Shown: positions 36,836-45,508, counted from the stretch's first letter. The stretch is 64,000 nt of DNA from Pseudomonadota bacterium (GCA_023458315.1 JAEXAH010000029.1:1-64000); one strand, 5' to 3'. Translations and numbers: made by a program. The notes: generated by a model not told the origin, from the sequence alone.

Positions 36836-37954
36836 TCAGGCGACCGGAATGGGCCGCTGCTCCACCACCTCGAGGCCGAAGCCTTCCAGGCCGATGATGG
36901 TCTTCTTGGTGTTGGACAACAGGATCATCTTGTTGACGCCCAGGTCCAGCAACATCTGCGCGCCGATGCCGTAATCGCGCAATTCGGCCGGGGCCGGACG
37001 CGAATCCAACTGGGCGCGCACCCGGTCGGACAGGCTGGTCGGGCGCGGTTCGCGCACCAGCACCACCGCGCCGCGACCATGGGCGGAAATCATCTCCATG
37101 GCGGAATGAAGCTCGCCGGCCTTGCCCGAACCCTGGTCGCCCAGCACGTCGTCCAGGATGTTGACCGCGTGCACGCGCACCATGACCGGATCGTCACCGG
37201 AAACGTCGCCCTTGACCAAGGCGATGTGCTCGGCATAGGCCGCCTGATTGACATAGACCACCATGCGCCAGTCCCCCCCCCATTTCGAGCGGAACGGCGC
37301 TTCGACCTCGCGGCGGATGATCTTGTCGTGGCGGCGGCGATAGGCGATCAGATCGGCGATGGTGGCAATCTTCAGCCCGTGATGCCGGGCGAACTGCACC
37401 AGATCGGGCAGACGGGCCATGGTGCCGTCGTCGTTCATGATCTCGCAGATCACGCCCGACGGGTTCAGACCGGCCAAGCGGGAAATGTCGACCGCCGCCT
37501 CGGTATGCCCGGCACGCACCAGCACGCCGCCATCGCGCGCCATCAGCGGAAAGACGTGGCCGGGGGTGACGATGTCGCCCGCGTTCTTTTCGGGATCGAT
37601 GGCCACCTGGATGGTCCGCGCGCGGTCGGCGGCGGAAATGCCGGTGGTGACGCCTTCCTTGGCCTCGATGGACACGGTGAAGGCGGTCTGCATGCGGGTG
37701 CCGTTGTCGGCGCTCATGGGCTTGAGGCCCAGATGCTGGCAGCGGGCGCCGGTCATGGACAGGCAGATCAGGCCACGGCCATAGCGGGCCATGAAGTTGA
37801 TCGCCTCGGGGGTCGCCATCTGGGCGGGAATGACCAGATCGCCCTCGTTCTCGCGGTCCTCGTCATCCACCAGGATGAACATGCGACCCGACCGGGCTTC
37901 CTCGATGATCTCCTCGATGGAGGAGAGCGCGCTGTGATACTCGGACGACGCCAA
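36836..37954 (-). CDS. ribB: 3,4-dihydroxy-2-butanone 4-phosphate synthase with degenerate RibA-like domain (RibBX type)
   Basis: 372 aa. The RibB half (about 10-205) is complete: FILVDDEDRENEGDL, GLICLSMTG, GISAADRA, GHVFPLMARDGGVLVRAGHTEAAVD. The second half aligns with GTP cyclohydrolase II but has lost its zinc cysteines: the region expected as SEC...LRCDCG reads AVNILDDVLGDQGSGKAG, and the RxEGRNIGL motif is replaced by REPRPTSL. It should therefore make the four-carbon precursor only, with GTP cyclohydrolase II supplied from elsewhere. Start TTG 37954 has AAGGGA eight bases upstream and avoids overlap with ribE; ATG 37987 is possible. Confidence 0.9.
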   Translation of the reverse strand: MASSEYHSALSSIEEIIEEARSGRMFILVDDEDRENEGDLVIPAQMATPEAINFMARYGRGLICLSMTGARCQHLGLKPMSADNGTRMQTAFTVSIEAKEGVTTGISAADRARTIQVAIDPEKNAGDIVTPGHVFPLMARDGGVLVRAGHTEAAVDISRLAGLNPSGVICEIMNDDGTMARLPDLVQFARHHGLKIATIADLIAYRRRHDKIIRREVEAPFRSKWGGDWRMVVYVNQAAYAEHIALVKGDVSGDDPVMVRVHAVNILDDVLGDQGSGKAGELHSAMEMISAHGRGAVVLVREPRPTSLSDRVRAQLDSRPAPAELRDYGIGAQMLLDLGVNKMILLSNTKKTIIGLEGFGLEVVEQRPIPVA

Positions 37955-37958
37955 CGGA

Positions 37959-38552
37959 TTAGTCCCTTTCCAGAAGGCGCGCAACATAGCGTGCAAGCAT
38001 GTCGATTTCCATATTCACGCGATCCCCCTCGCGCAGGCGGCCGAAGGTGGTCACGGCCTGGGTGTGGGGAATGACGTTGATGCCGAACAGACGGCCGTCA
38101 ACCTCGTTGACGGTCAGGGACACGCCATCCAGCGCCACCGAGCCCTTGGGGGCGACGAATTTCGCCAGTTCGACCGGGGCCTCGAAGGTGAAGCGCAGGG
38201 ATTCGTTCTCGGGCCGGATCGACACCACGCGGGCGACGCCGTCCACATGGCCGGACACGATGTGACCGCCCAGTTCGTCGCCCACCTTGCAGGCGCGTTC
38301 CAGGTTGACGCGCTGCCCTTCGCGCCAGTCGCCCAGGGTGGTCTTGGACAGGGTTTCGTCCGATGCCTGGATGATATAGCTGTCGCTGCCCTTTTCGATC
38401 ACCGTCAGACAGACGCCGTTATGGGCGATGGAGGCACCGATCTCGACGGTGGACAGATCATATTGCGTGGCGACCTCGAAACGGGCGTCCTGGCCCTGGC
38501 CCCGCGCGACCTTGCGCACTTCACCCAGATCGGTGACGATGCCTGTGAACAT
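37959..38552 (-). CDS. ribE: Riboflavin synthase, alpha chain
   Basis: 197-aa trimeric enzyme that dismutates two lumazines to riboflavin. It has two internal repeats: the MFTGIVTDLGEV start with SIAHNGVCLTV, and the second half with GHIVSGHVDGVARV and KGSVALDGVSLTVNEV. Start ATG 38552 matches the invariant MFTGI. It lies 13 bases after ribD and four bases before the proposed ribB start. Confidence 0.95.
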   Translation of the reverse strand: MFTGIVTDLGEVRKVARGQGQDARFEVATQYDLSTVEIGASIAHNGVCLTVIEKGSDSYIIQASDETLSKTTLGDWREGQRVNLERACKVGDELGGHIVSGHVDGVARVVSIRPENESLRFTFEAPVELAKFVAPKGSVALDGVSLTVNEVDGRLFGINVIPHTQAVTTFGRLREGDRVNMEIDMLARYVARLLERD

Positions 38553-38565
38553 CGGCCCGTACTCC

Positions 38566-39678
38566 TTAGATTTTTCTATAGATTTCCATGACGTCATCGT
38601 CAACCGGAACGGTGGCGAGACGATCGAAATGCGGGGTCTGCACCAGATGGTCGACGCCAAAGCCGACCGCTGCGGGCAGACCGTCGCCGCCCATCACGCG
38701 GGCGGCGCGGAACCACACCAGACGATCCACCAGACCGGCGCGCAGCAGACCGGCGGCCAGATGGGCGCCGCCTTCCACCAGCACGCGGGTGACGCCGCTT
38801 TCGGCCAGCGCCGTCAGCGCGGCGGCCAGATCGACGCCGCGATCGGGACCGGCCGCCACCTCGACCACGTCCACGCCCGCGTCCTGATAGGCGGCGATAC
38901 GATCGGAATCGCCGCCTTCCAGGGTCAGCAGCCAGGTGGGAATGTCGCTGGCGGTGGCCACCATCTTGCTGGTCAGCGGCAGGCGCAGGCGGCCGTCCAC
39001 CACCACCCGCACCGGCGAGCGTTCCTCAAGCCCGGGCAAGCGGCAGGTCAGTTCGGGATCGTCGGCCAGGGCGGTGCCGCTGCCGACCATGATGACGTCG
39101 TTCTCGGCGCGCAACAAATGTCCGGCCTGCCGTGCGGCGGCGCCGGTGATCCATTTGCTTTCGCCGGAATGGGTGGCGATACGGCCGTCGAGCGTGGTGG
39201 CCAGCTTCAGCGTCACCAGCGGCCTGCCCTCGCGCTGGCGCAGGAAGAAACCGGCGTTCAGGTCACGGGCTTCGTCGGCGCAGACGCCGGTCTTGACCTC
39301 GATTCCGGCGGCGCGCAGCATCTCGAAGCCCTGGCCCGAGACGCGCGGGTCGGTATCCTCGATGGCGGCGACCACGCGGGCGATACCCGCCTGGATCAGT
39401 GCCTCGGCACAGGGCGGGGTCTTGCCGTGGTGCGAGCACGGCTCCAGCGTCACATAGGCGGTGGCGCCGCGCGCCGCCGCACCGGCCATGGCCAGCGCCT
39501 CGGTTTCGGCATGGGGGCGGCCGCCGGGCTGGGTCCAGCCGCGCCCGACCACCCGGCCATGCTGGACGATGACGCAACCCACGGCCGGGTTGGGCCAGAC
39601 GTTGCCCAGGCCGCGCCGGGCCAGGCCCAGGGCGGCGCGCATATGGGCACGGTCGGTATCAGTCGTCGTGGCTGCCAC
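38566..39678 (-). CDS. ribD: Bifunctional diaminohydroxyphosphoribosylaminopyrimidine deaminase / 5-amino-6-(5-phosphoribosylamino)uracil reductase
   Basis: 370-aa fusion for riboflavin synthesis steps two and three. The N-terminal cytidine-deaminase-type domain has the zinc motif PHAETEAL with LEPCSHHGKTPPC (residues 50-90). The C-terminal reductase (about 150-370) shows VTLKLATTLDGRIAT, GSGTALADDPELTCR and VEGGAHLAAGLLRAGLVDRL. It overlaps nrdR by 20 bases, a fixed nrdR-ribD coupling in alphaproteobacteria. Confidence 0.96.
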   Translation of the reverse strand: MAATTTDTDRAHMRAALGLARRGLGNVWPNPAVGCVIVQHGRVVGRGWTQPGGRPHAETEALAMAGAAARGATAYVTLEPCSHHGKTPPCAEALIQAGIARVVAAIEDTDPRVSGQGFEMLRAAGIEVKTGVCADEARDLNAGFFLRQREGRPLVTLKLATTLDGRIATHSGESKWITGAAARQAGHLLRAENDVIMVGSGTALADDPELTCRLPGLEERSPVRVVVDGRLRLPLTSKMVATASDIPTWLLTLEGGDSDRIAAYQDAGVDVVEVAAGPDRGVDLAAALTALAESGVTRVLVEGGAHLAAGLLRAGLVDRLVWFRAARVMGGDGLPAAVGFGVDHLVQTPHFDRLATVPVDDDVMEIYRKI

Positions 39679-40123
39679 CGATCATCTTCCCCAGGAAGTC
39701 CTCGAAGTCCTTGGCTTCGCGGAAATTGCGGTAAACCGAGGCGTAGCGGACATAGGCGACCTTGTCCAGGTCCATCAGCACGTCCATGACCAGTTCGCCG
39801 ATATACTTGGACGGCACTTCGTTCTCGCCCATGCTTTCCAGACGGCGGTGAATGCCGTTGGCGATGCGCTCGATCTGCTCTTCCTCGACCGGGCGCTTGC
39901 GCAGGGCGATGCGCAACGACTTGACCAGCTTCTCGCGGTCGAAGGGAATGCGGCCGCCGTCCTTCTTGATGACCACCAGGTCGCGGATCTGGACGCGTTC
40001 GAAGGTGGTGAAGCGCGACCCGCAGGCCGGGCACGAGCGACGGCGGCGAATGGCCGAGTTGTCCTCGGTCGGCCGCGAATCCTTCACCTGGGTATCATCA
40101 TGACCACAGAACGGGCAACGCAT
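39659..40123 (-). CDS. nrdR: Ribonucleotide reductase repressor NrdR
   Basis: 154-aa zinc and ATP-cone repressor of nrd genes. The zinc ribbon has MRCPFCGHDDTQVKDSR and CPACGSRFTTFE, and the ATP cone follows (VVIKKDGGRIPFDREKLVKSL). The gene is between glyA and ribD; the glyA-nrdR gap (40124-40188) is short. No NrdR box was searched for beyond the window, and no nrd genes are present. Confidence 0.96.
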   Translation of the reverse strand: MRCPFCGHDDTQVKDSRPTEDNSAIRRRRSCPACGSRFTTFERVQIRDLVVIKKDGGRIPFDREKLVKSLRIALRKRPVEEEQIERIANGIHRRLESMGENEVPSKYIGELVMDVLMDLDKVAYVRYASVYRNFREAKDFEDFLGKMIGGSHDD

Positions 40124-40188
40124 GGACTTTGGTCCCCCTTACGTGGGAGGGGGCCGCTCCCCCCGGAGGGGCCCCGTCCATCGCTTGC

Positions 40189-41466
40189 TTACGAGTAGAT
40201 CGGGAAACGGCGGCACAATTCCGCCACTTCGGCCCGCGCCTTCTGTTCGGCCGCCGAATTGTCCTCGGGGTTGGCGGCCAGACCGTCGAGCACGTCGCCG
40301 ATCAGTTCGCCCACCTTCTTGAACTCATCGACGCCGAAGCCGCGGGTGGTGGCGGCCGGGGTGCCCAGGCGCACGCCCGAGGTGATGGTCGGCTTTTCCG
40401 GGTCGAACGGGATGCCGTTCTTGTTGCAGGTCATGCCCGCGTGTTCCAGGCTGGCCTCGGTCGCCTTGCCGGTCAGCTTCTTCGGCCGCAGATCCACCAG
40501 CATCAGGTGCGAATCGGTGCCGCCCGACACGATGTTGACGCCACGGCGGACCAGGGTGTCGGCCAGGGCGCGGGCATTGTCCACCACCTGCTTGGCATAC
40601 AGCTTGAATTCCGGCTGCAACGCCTCGCCGAAGGCCACCGCCTTGCCGGCGATGACGTGCATCAGCGGGCCACCCTGGATGCCCGGGAAGATGGCCGAGT
40701 TGATCTTCTTGGCGATCGCCTCGTCATTGGTCAGGATCATGCCGCCGCGCGGACCGCGCAGGGTCTTGTGGGTGGTGGTCGTGACCACATGGGCGTGCGG
40801 GAACGGGTTCGGGTACTGGCCACCGGCCACCAGACCGGCGAAATGGGCCATGTCGACCATGAACAGCGCGCCCACTTCGTCGGCGATCTGGCGGAAGCGG
40901 GCGAAGTCCAGCACGCGCGGATAGGCCGAGCCACCGGCGATGATCAGCTTCGGCTTGTGTTCCTTGGCCAGACGCTCGACCTCGTCGAAATCCACCCGGG
41001 CGTCCTGAAGGCGGACGCCGTACTGCACCGCCTTGAACCACTTGCCCGACTGGTTGGGAGCGGCGCCGTGGGTCAGATGGCCGCCGGCCGCCAGGCTCAT
41101 GCCCATGATGGTGTCGCCGGGTTGGACCAGCGCCTGGAACACGCCCTGATTGGCCTGGGAACCGGAATTGGGCTGAACGTTGGCGAACTGACAGCCGAAC
41201 AGCTTGCAGGCGCGCTCGATGGCCAGTTGCTCGACGATGTCCACGTATTCGCAGCCACCGTAATAGCGCTTGCCCGGATAACCTTCCGCGTACTTGTTGG
41301 TCAGGACCGAGCCCTGGGCCTCGAGCACCGCGCGCGAGACGATGTTCTCGGACGCGATCAGTTCGATCTGGTCCTGCTGGCGCTTCAGCTCCTTGGAGAT
41401 GGCGGCGAAGACGTCGGCGTCACGCTCGGCCAGCGGAGTGCGGAAGAAGGTATCGGTGGCGGTCAT
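40189..41466 (-). CDS. glyA: Serine hydroxymethyltransferase
   Basis: 425-aa PLP enzyme interconverting serine and glycine with tetrahydrofolate. It has ELIASENIVSRAVLEAQGS near residue 35, GGHLTHG, MAHFAGLVAGG and the PLP lysine in VVTTTTHKTLRGPRGGM near residue 230. ATG 41466 is chosen; the frame continues upstream but overlaps the rpiB 3' end. It follows rpiB, a common alphaproteobacterial pair. Confidence 0.97.
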   Translation of the reverse strand: MTATDTFFRTPLAERDADVFAAISKELKRQQDQIELIASENIVSRAVLEAQGSVLTNKYAEGYPGKRYYGGCEYVDIVEQLAIERACKLFGCQFANVQPNSGSQANQGVFQALVQPGDTIMGMSLAAGGHLTHGAAPNQSGKWFKAVQYGVRLQDARVDFDEVERLAKEHKPKLIIAGGSAYPRVLDFARFRQIADEVGALFMVDMAHFAGLVAGGQYPNPFPHAHVVTTTTHKTLRGPRGGMILTNDEAIAKKINSAIFPGIQGGPLMHVIAGKAVAFGEALQPEFKLYAKQVVDNARALADTLVRRGVNIVSGGTDSHLMLVDLRPKKLTGKATEASLEHAGMTCNKNGIPFDPEKPTITSGVRLGTPAATTRGFGVDEFKKVGELIGDVLDGLAANPEDNSAAEQKARAEVAELCRRFPIYS

Positions 41467-41521
41467 CGAATGCTCTTTCGTACAGGTCGGGGGGATGGGC
41501 AGATCGGAAAATGAAAACGGA

Positions 41522-41971
41522 TCAGCGCTCGCCGCGTTCGGCCAGCTTGGCGACGCGCTTGGCATGGCGGCCGCCCTCGAATTCGGTGGACAGGAACAGG
41601 TCCAGGCAATCCTTGGCGATCTCGGGGCCGACGGTGCGGCCGCCCAGCACCAGGACGTTGGCGTCGTTGTGCTGGCGGCACATGCGCGCGCCATAGCCGT
41701 CGTGCACCAGGGCGGCGCGGACATGGGCGAAACGGTTGGCGGCCATGGAAATGCCGATACCCGAGCCGCACAGCAGCACGCCGCGCGCCGCCTTGCCCTG
41801 CTTCAGCGCGTCGGCCATGGCCACGGCGAAGTCGGGATAATCCACCGACTGGCTGCCGTCGGTACCGAGGTCGAGGATGGCGAAGCCCTTGTCCTCGAGG
41901 TGCCGCGCCAGCAGCGTCTTCAGTTCAACGGCGCCGTGGTCGCAGGCCAGCGCGATGGTTTCCTTGCTCAT
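41522..41971 (-). CDS. rpiB: Ribose-5-phosphate isomerase B
   Basis: 149-aa isomerase of the RpiB/LacAB family. The N-terminus has ALACDHGAVELK, the catalytic cysteine is in GVLLCGSGIGISMAANR near residue 70, and CRQHNDANVLVLGGRTVG follows. ATG 41971 gives the family-normal start. It should be the first gene of the rpiB-glyA-nrdR-rib-nusB-thiL series, with a promoter in the upstream spacer (41972-42314). Confidence 0.94.
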   Translation of the reverse strand: MSKETIALACDHGAVELKTLLARHLEDKGFAILDLGTDGSQSVDYPDFAVAMADALKQGKAARGVLLCGSGIGISMAANRFAHVRAALVHDGYGARMCRQHNDANVLVLGGRTVGPEIAKDCLDLFLSTEFEGGRHAKRVAKLAERGER

Positions 41972-42314
41972 GCCGAAAAGAACCCATGGGATCAGGAGAA
42001 AACGGAACCGCCTGGATACCATATCTCGGCGCAATTTGCCAATGCGCCACCATCTTCTGGGGGCGCATGGCGTTCATGGCGGCATTGCAGCAAAACAGCC
42101 ACACCCATTCCGGCGACCATTCCGCCGCGTCAAATGAATGACACGCCACAACACAGACCATTGGGGTACAAGGCCGATCTTATGCCGCGAAGTTTATTGA
42201 AAACAGCAGTTCCGCAAAGAAACGATTATTCTGGATACGCAGATAGGAATTGACAGCAAAAATAAGCCGTGCATCATGGTTACAGCTAAGGCAAGAACCT
42301 CTGCGGAAACCCCA
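41972..42314. other. 343-base divergent intergenic region between rpiB and mucR
   Basis: No supported gene: short open frames here lack ribosome sites and recognisable sequence. It should hold the divergent promoters of rpiB (-) and mucR (+). The mucR-proximal third is AT-rich, with TTGACA at 42250-42255. A stretch around 42014-42030 (ATACCATATCTCGG) resembles the sequence after the kinase stop at 5337-5350 (ATACCATATCCCGG), which may reflect a dispersed repeat. Confidence 0.5.
42249..42278 (+). promoter_or_regulatory. Putative mucR promoter sharing a 13-base element with metY
   Basis: TTGACA at 42250-42255 is a consensus -35; the best -10 (CATCAT or ATCATG) 16-17 bases on is weak. The 13-mer ATTGACAGCAAAA recurs exactly at 44091-44103 before metY. 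A start of transcription near 42285 would exclude the ATG at 42276, supporting ATG 42315 for mucR. Confidence 0.4.
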
Positions 42315-42770
42315 ATGACCGACATCACCGCCGAAAAGACCAACCGCGACGAACTGCTTCGCATGGCAGTCGACGTGGTCGCCGCCTATGTGAGCAAGAA
42401 CCCCCTGCCCGCCGGTCAGATCCCGGAGGTCATCCACACGGTCTATGCGTCGCTGTCGTCGCTGGAAAGCGGCGCCCCGGAGGCCAAGTCCGAAGCGCCC
42501 AAACCCGCCGTGCCGGTCAAGCGTTCGGTCACGCCCGACTACATCGTCTGTCTGGAAGACGGCAAGAAGCTGAAGATGCTGAAGCGGCATCTGCGCACCA
42601 CCTACAACATGACGCCCGACGAATACCGGGCCAAGTGGGCGCTGCCGCCGGATTACCCCATGGTCGCCCCCAATTACGCCGCGCAGCGTTCCGACTTCGC
42701 CAAGAAGATCGGCCTGGGCCGTAAGGGCGCCGAGGGTGACGACAAGCCGACCCGCCGCAAGACGCGCTGA
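42315..42770 (+). CDS. MucR/Ros family zinc-finger transcriptional regulator
   Basis: 151 aa from ATG 42315. The N-terminal part (EKTNRDELLRMAVDVVAAYVSKNPLPAGQIPEVI) is the MucR oligomerisation region. The C-terminal zinc-finger part has PDYIVCLEDGKKLKMLKRHLRTTYNMTPDEYRAKWALP, the Ros/MucR signature with Cys and the two His positions HLRTTYN. Only one cysteine is visible in the finger, as in some MucR proteins. These regulators are H-NS-like and bind AT-rich DNA. GGAA lies eight bases before this start; ATG 42276 is an alternative but precedes the likely transcript. The terminator at 42792-42821 follows. Confidence 0.9.
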   Translation: MTDITAEKTNRDELLRMAVDVVAAYVSKNPLPAGQIPEVIHTVYASLSSLESGAPEAKSEAPKPAVPVKRSVTPDYIVCLEDGKKLKMLKRHLRTTYNMTPDEYRAKWALPPDYPMVAPNYAAQRSDFAKKIGLGRKGAEGDDKPTRRKTR

Positions 42771-42791
42771 TCCCGCATCGGATCGAAAAGT

Positions 42792-42821
42792 AAAGGCCGC
42801 CCCGATGGAGCGGCCTTTTTT
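42792..42821. terminator. Rho-independent terminator after mucR
   Basis: AAAGGCCGC/GCGGCCTTT stem with a nine-base loop followed by TTTT on the plus strand. With A residues on the left it can also serve the convergent small gene on the minus strand. Confidence 0.85.
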
Positions 42822-42823
42822 AT

Positions 42824-43006
42824 TCATTTCGGCTGGCGGTCCAGCACGTAGCGCAGTTTCCGCAGCGCCGTCTGCTTGAGGTAGATGACGCTGGCGTTCG
42901 CATCGCCGACGATGGATACCTCGGTGTTGCTTTCCGGGTCCAGGGCCGAAACCTTGACATATCCGCCGATCCGCTGGAATTCGAACAGCACCTGGTCCGG
43001 TTTCAC
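42824..43006 (-). CDS. Small conserved protein of unknown function
   Basis: 60 aa, no function known to me. The sequence is strand-rich in the first two thirds (VLFEFQRIGGYVKVSALDP, TEVSIVGD) and ends in a helix (LKQTALRKLRYVL). It resembles short uncharacterised proteins found next to enoyl-CoA hydratase genes in Rhodospirillales, but I cannot name the family with confidence. Its ATG 43006 overlaps the stop of the hydrolase gene by four bases (ATGA). The pattern suggests a compact beta-sheet protein with one helix. Confidence 0.7.
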   Translation of the reverse strand: MKPDQVLFEFQRIGGYVKVSALDPESNTEVSIVGDANASVIYLKQTALRKLRYVLDRQPK

Positions 43007-44049
43007 GTTTGCCCCTCCGCGTCGAACACCAATTCATCTCGCAGCGGCCGGAAATGCCGCTCCACCTCTTCCTCGGTGATCCGCTCCAGGGTGGCGGGGT
43101 GCCAGCGGGGCTTCCGGTCCTTGTCCACCAATGCGGCACGAATGCCCTCGATGAAGCCGTCCCCTTCCAGGAAGGCACAGGCCATGCGGTATTCGCGGGC
43201 GATGGCCGCTTCGAAATCCATGCCGCGCGCCCCGGTCAACTGGCGATGAATCACGGCCAGACTGAGCGGCGACGCCGCCAGCATCAGGGTGCGGGCCTGT
43301 TGCAGCCATTCCTCGGGCCGGGCTTCCAGCGCCGCCAGGATTTCGCCCACGCTGGCACCGCCGAAACAGGCATCGATCAGTTCAAGGCGGTCGTGATACA
43401 CCCCCTGCCCCGGCAGCTGATGGAATTCATCCAATATTTCCGCCACCGGTCGGCTTGAATCCGCCAGCGCCTGTCGCAGCCGGGGGAAATGTTCCAACGG
43501 CACGTGATGGCTGGCCAGACCGGCGGCGACCATGTCGGCGGCGCCCAGCCGGGCGCCGGTCAGGCCGAGATACAGCCCCAACCGCCCCGGCGCCCGGTTG
43601 AGAAAGTGGCTGGCCCCCACATCGGGGAAAAAGCCCAGCACCGCCTCGGGCATGGCGAAAACGGTGTTGTCCGTGACCACCTGGAAGCGGCCGTTCAGCG
43701 ACAGACCGGCGCCGCCACCCATGACGATGCCGTGCAGCAACGACACCACCGGCTTGCCATAGCGGTGGATATGGCGGTCCAGGGTGTATTCGGTGCGAAA
43801 CAGCGTGCGGCTGTCGTCATCGGCGCCGCGCTGGCGATTTTCCCACACCGCCTTGATGTCGCCACCGGCGCAGAAGGCCCGGTCGCCCGCCCCTTCCAGC
43901 AGCACAGCCTGGACGTCGTCATCATCATGCCAGCGCCGCAGCACGTCGAGAATTTCCGGGAATTGCCCCGGTCCCAGGGCATTGAGCACCTGCGGCCGGT
44001 TCAACCGGACCACACCCAAACGGCCGACGCGCAAGAATTCCGTATCCAT
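43003..44049 (-). CDS. Enoyl-CoA hydratase/isomerase family protein, probable 3-hydroxyisobutyryl-CoA hydrolase
   Basis: 348-aa crotonase-fold protein. The oxyanion-hole segment FCAGGDIKAV is near residue 60 and HGIVMGGGAGLSLNGRFQ near 105. FAMPEAVLGFFPDVGASHFLNR carries the Glu/Asp pattern of 3-hydroxyisobutyryl-CoA hydrolases in valine catabolism. The C-terminal region (MACAFLEGDGFIEGIRAALVDKDRKPRW) is also typical for that subgroup and longer than in simple enoyl-CoA hydratases. No other valine catabolic genes are nearby. Confidence 0.87.
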   Translation of the reverse strand: MDTEFLRVGRLGVVRLNRPQVLNALGPGQFPEILDVLRRWHDDDDVQAVLLEGAGDRAFCAGGDIKAVWENRQRGADDDSRTLFRTEYTLDRHIHRYGKPVVSLLHGIVMGGGAGLSLNGRFQVVTDNTVFAMPEAVLGFFPDVGASHFLNRAPGRLGLYLGLTGARLGAADMVAAGLASHHVPLEHFPRLRQALADSSRPVAEILDEFHQLPGQGVYHDRLELIDACFGGASVGEILAALEARPEEWLQQARTLMLAASPLSLAVIHRQLTGARGMDFEAAIAREYRMACAFLEGDGFIEGIRAALVDKDRKPRWHPATLERITEEEVERHFRPLRDELVFDAEGQT

Positions 44050-44090
44050 CCACCCCTCACGATAGTCTATCTACGTTATAGCTTTTTATG

Positions 44091-44120
44091 ATTGACAGCA
44101 AAATTCCAGTGTGAAATTTT
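44091..44120 (+). promoter_or_regulatory. Putative metY promoter
   Basis: TTGACA at 44092-44097 followed by an AT-rich AAATTT/AATTTT box 16-17 bases on. The 13-mer ATTGACAGCAAAA is shared with the mucR promoter region. If used, the mRNA leader before metY is about 90 bases and contains a CGCGC/GCGCG hairpin (44170-44195). Confidence 0.4.
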
Positions 44121-44215
44121 TCAATTTGCCCACGAGCCGCTTCGGCACGACCTTGTGGACCTACGATCGCCGCGCCGTCTGTACATTAGCGCGAACTAAT
44201 AACAGGAGAGCAAGC

Positions 44216-45508
44216 ATGCCCGTGAAGAGTGTCCATCCCGAAACCCTGGTTCTCCACGCCGGCTATCGCAGCGATCCGACGACCAATTCCGTGGCTGTTC
44301 CCATCTATCAGACCACCTCGTACCAGTTCCGCGACACCGAGCATGCCGGAAATCTGTTCGCGCTCAAGGAATTCGGCAACATCTACACCCGCATCATGAA
44401 CCCGACCACCGACGTGCTGGAACAGCGCCTGGCCGCCCTGGAAGGCGGCGTCGCGGCGCTGGCACTGTCGTCGGGTCAGGCGGCCAGCACCTTCGCCATT
44501 CTGAACATCGCCCAGGCCGGTGACAACTTCGTCACCTCGACCGACCTGTACGGCGGCACCTGGAACCTGTTCGCCAACGTGTTCAAGCAGTTCGGCATCG
44601 AGGCCCGCTTCGTCGACCCGGCCGATCCGGAAGCCTTCGTCCGCGCCACCGACGACCGCACCCGCGCGTGGTACGCCGAAACCCTGCCCAATCCCAAGCT
44701 GCGGGTGTTCCCGGTGGCCGCGGTCGCCAAGCTGGCCGATCAGGTCGGCGTGCCGCTGATCATCGACAACACCGCCGCCCCGATCATCGCCAAGCCCATC
44801 GAGGCGGGCGCCCACATCGTGGTCTATTCGACCACCAAGTATATCGGCGGCCATGGCACCTCGATCGGCGGCGCCATCATCGATTCCGGCAAGTTTGACT
44901 GGGAAAAGCACGCCAAGCGCTTCCCGCTGCTGAACGAGCCCGATCCCAGCTATCACGGCGCGGTGTGGACCCAGGCGGTCAAGCCGCTGGGCCCGATCGC
45001 CTATATCATCCGCGCCCGCGTCACCCTGCTGCGCGACGTCGGCGCCGCCACCAGCCCGTTCAACGCCTTCCAGACCATCCAGGGTCTGGAAACGCTGCCG
45101 CTGCGCATTCGCGCCCACAACGAGAACGCGCTGAAGGTGGCCGAGTTCCTGTCCAAGCACCCCAAGGTGAACGCGGTGATCCACCCGTCGGTGCAGACCG
45201 GCGAGGACCGCCGCCGCGCCGACGCGCTGCTGAAGGGCGGCTATGGCGCCCTGCTCGGCTTCGAACTGAAGGGCGGCGTCGAGGCGGGCAAGCGTTTCAT
45301 CGACGCGCTGGAACTGTTCTACCACGTCGCCAACATCGGCGACGCCCGCTCGCTGGCCATCCACCCGGCCAGCACCACCCATTCGCAATTGTCCACCGAG
45401 GACCAGTTGGCGACCGGCGTCACCCCCGGCTATGTCCGCCTGTCCATCGGCATCGAGCATATCGACGACATCATCGCCGATCTGTCCCAGGCGCTGGACA
45501 AGGCCTGA
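44216..45508 (+). CDS. metY: O-acetylhomoserine sulfhydrylase
   Basis: 430-aa PLP enzyme of the Cys/Met metabolism family that makes homocysteine from O-acetylhomoserine and sulfide. It has the N-terminal SVAVPIYQTTSYQF and the YTRIMNPT motif, LSSGQAASTFAI, and the PLP lysine in VVYSTTKYIGGHGTSIGG near residue 205. The large size and GGAIIDSGKFDW insert separate it from MetB/MetC. ATG 44216 has CAGGAGAG six bases upstream. A strong bidirectional terminator follows (45561-45598). Confidence 0.94.
   Translation: MPVKSVHPETLVLHAGYRSDPTTNSVAVPIYQTTSYQFRDTEHAGNLFALKEFGNIYTRIMNPTTDVLEQRLAALEGGVAALALSSGQAASTFAILNIAQAGDNFVTSTDLYGGTWNLFANVFKQFGIEARFVDPADPEAFVRATDDRTRAWYAETLPNPKLRVFPVAAVAKLADQVGVPLIIDNTAAPIIAKPIEAGAHIVVYSTTKYIGGHGTSIGGAIIDSGKFDWEKHAKRFPLLNEPDPSYHGAVWTQAVKPLGPIAYIIRARVTLLRDVGAATSPFNAFQTIQGLETLPLRIRAHNENALKVAEFLSKHPKVNAVIHPSVQTGEDRRRADALLKGGYGALLGFELKGGVEAGKRFIDALELFYHVANIGDARSLAIHPASTTHSQLSTEDQLATGVTPGYVRLSIGIEHIDDIIADLSQALDKA

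Noticed and set aside
44160..44212. CGCGC/GCGCG hairpin in the metY leader as a possible SAM-II riboswitch
   Set aside because: The stem fits, but the conserved loop and pseudoknot bases of SAM-II are not seen, so only the hairpin itself can be claimed.
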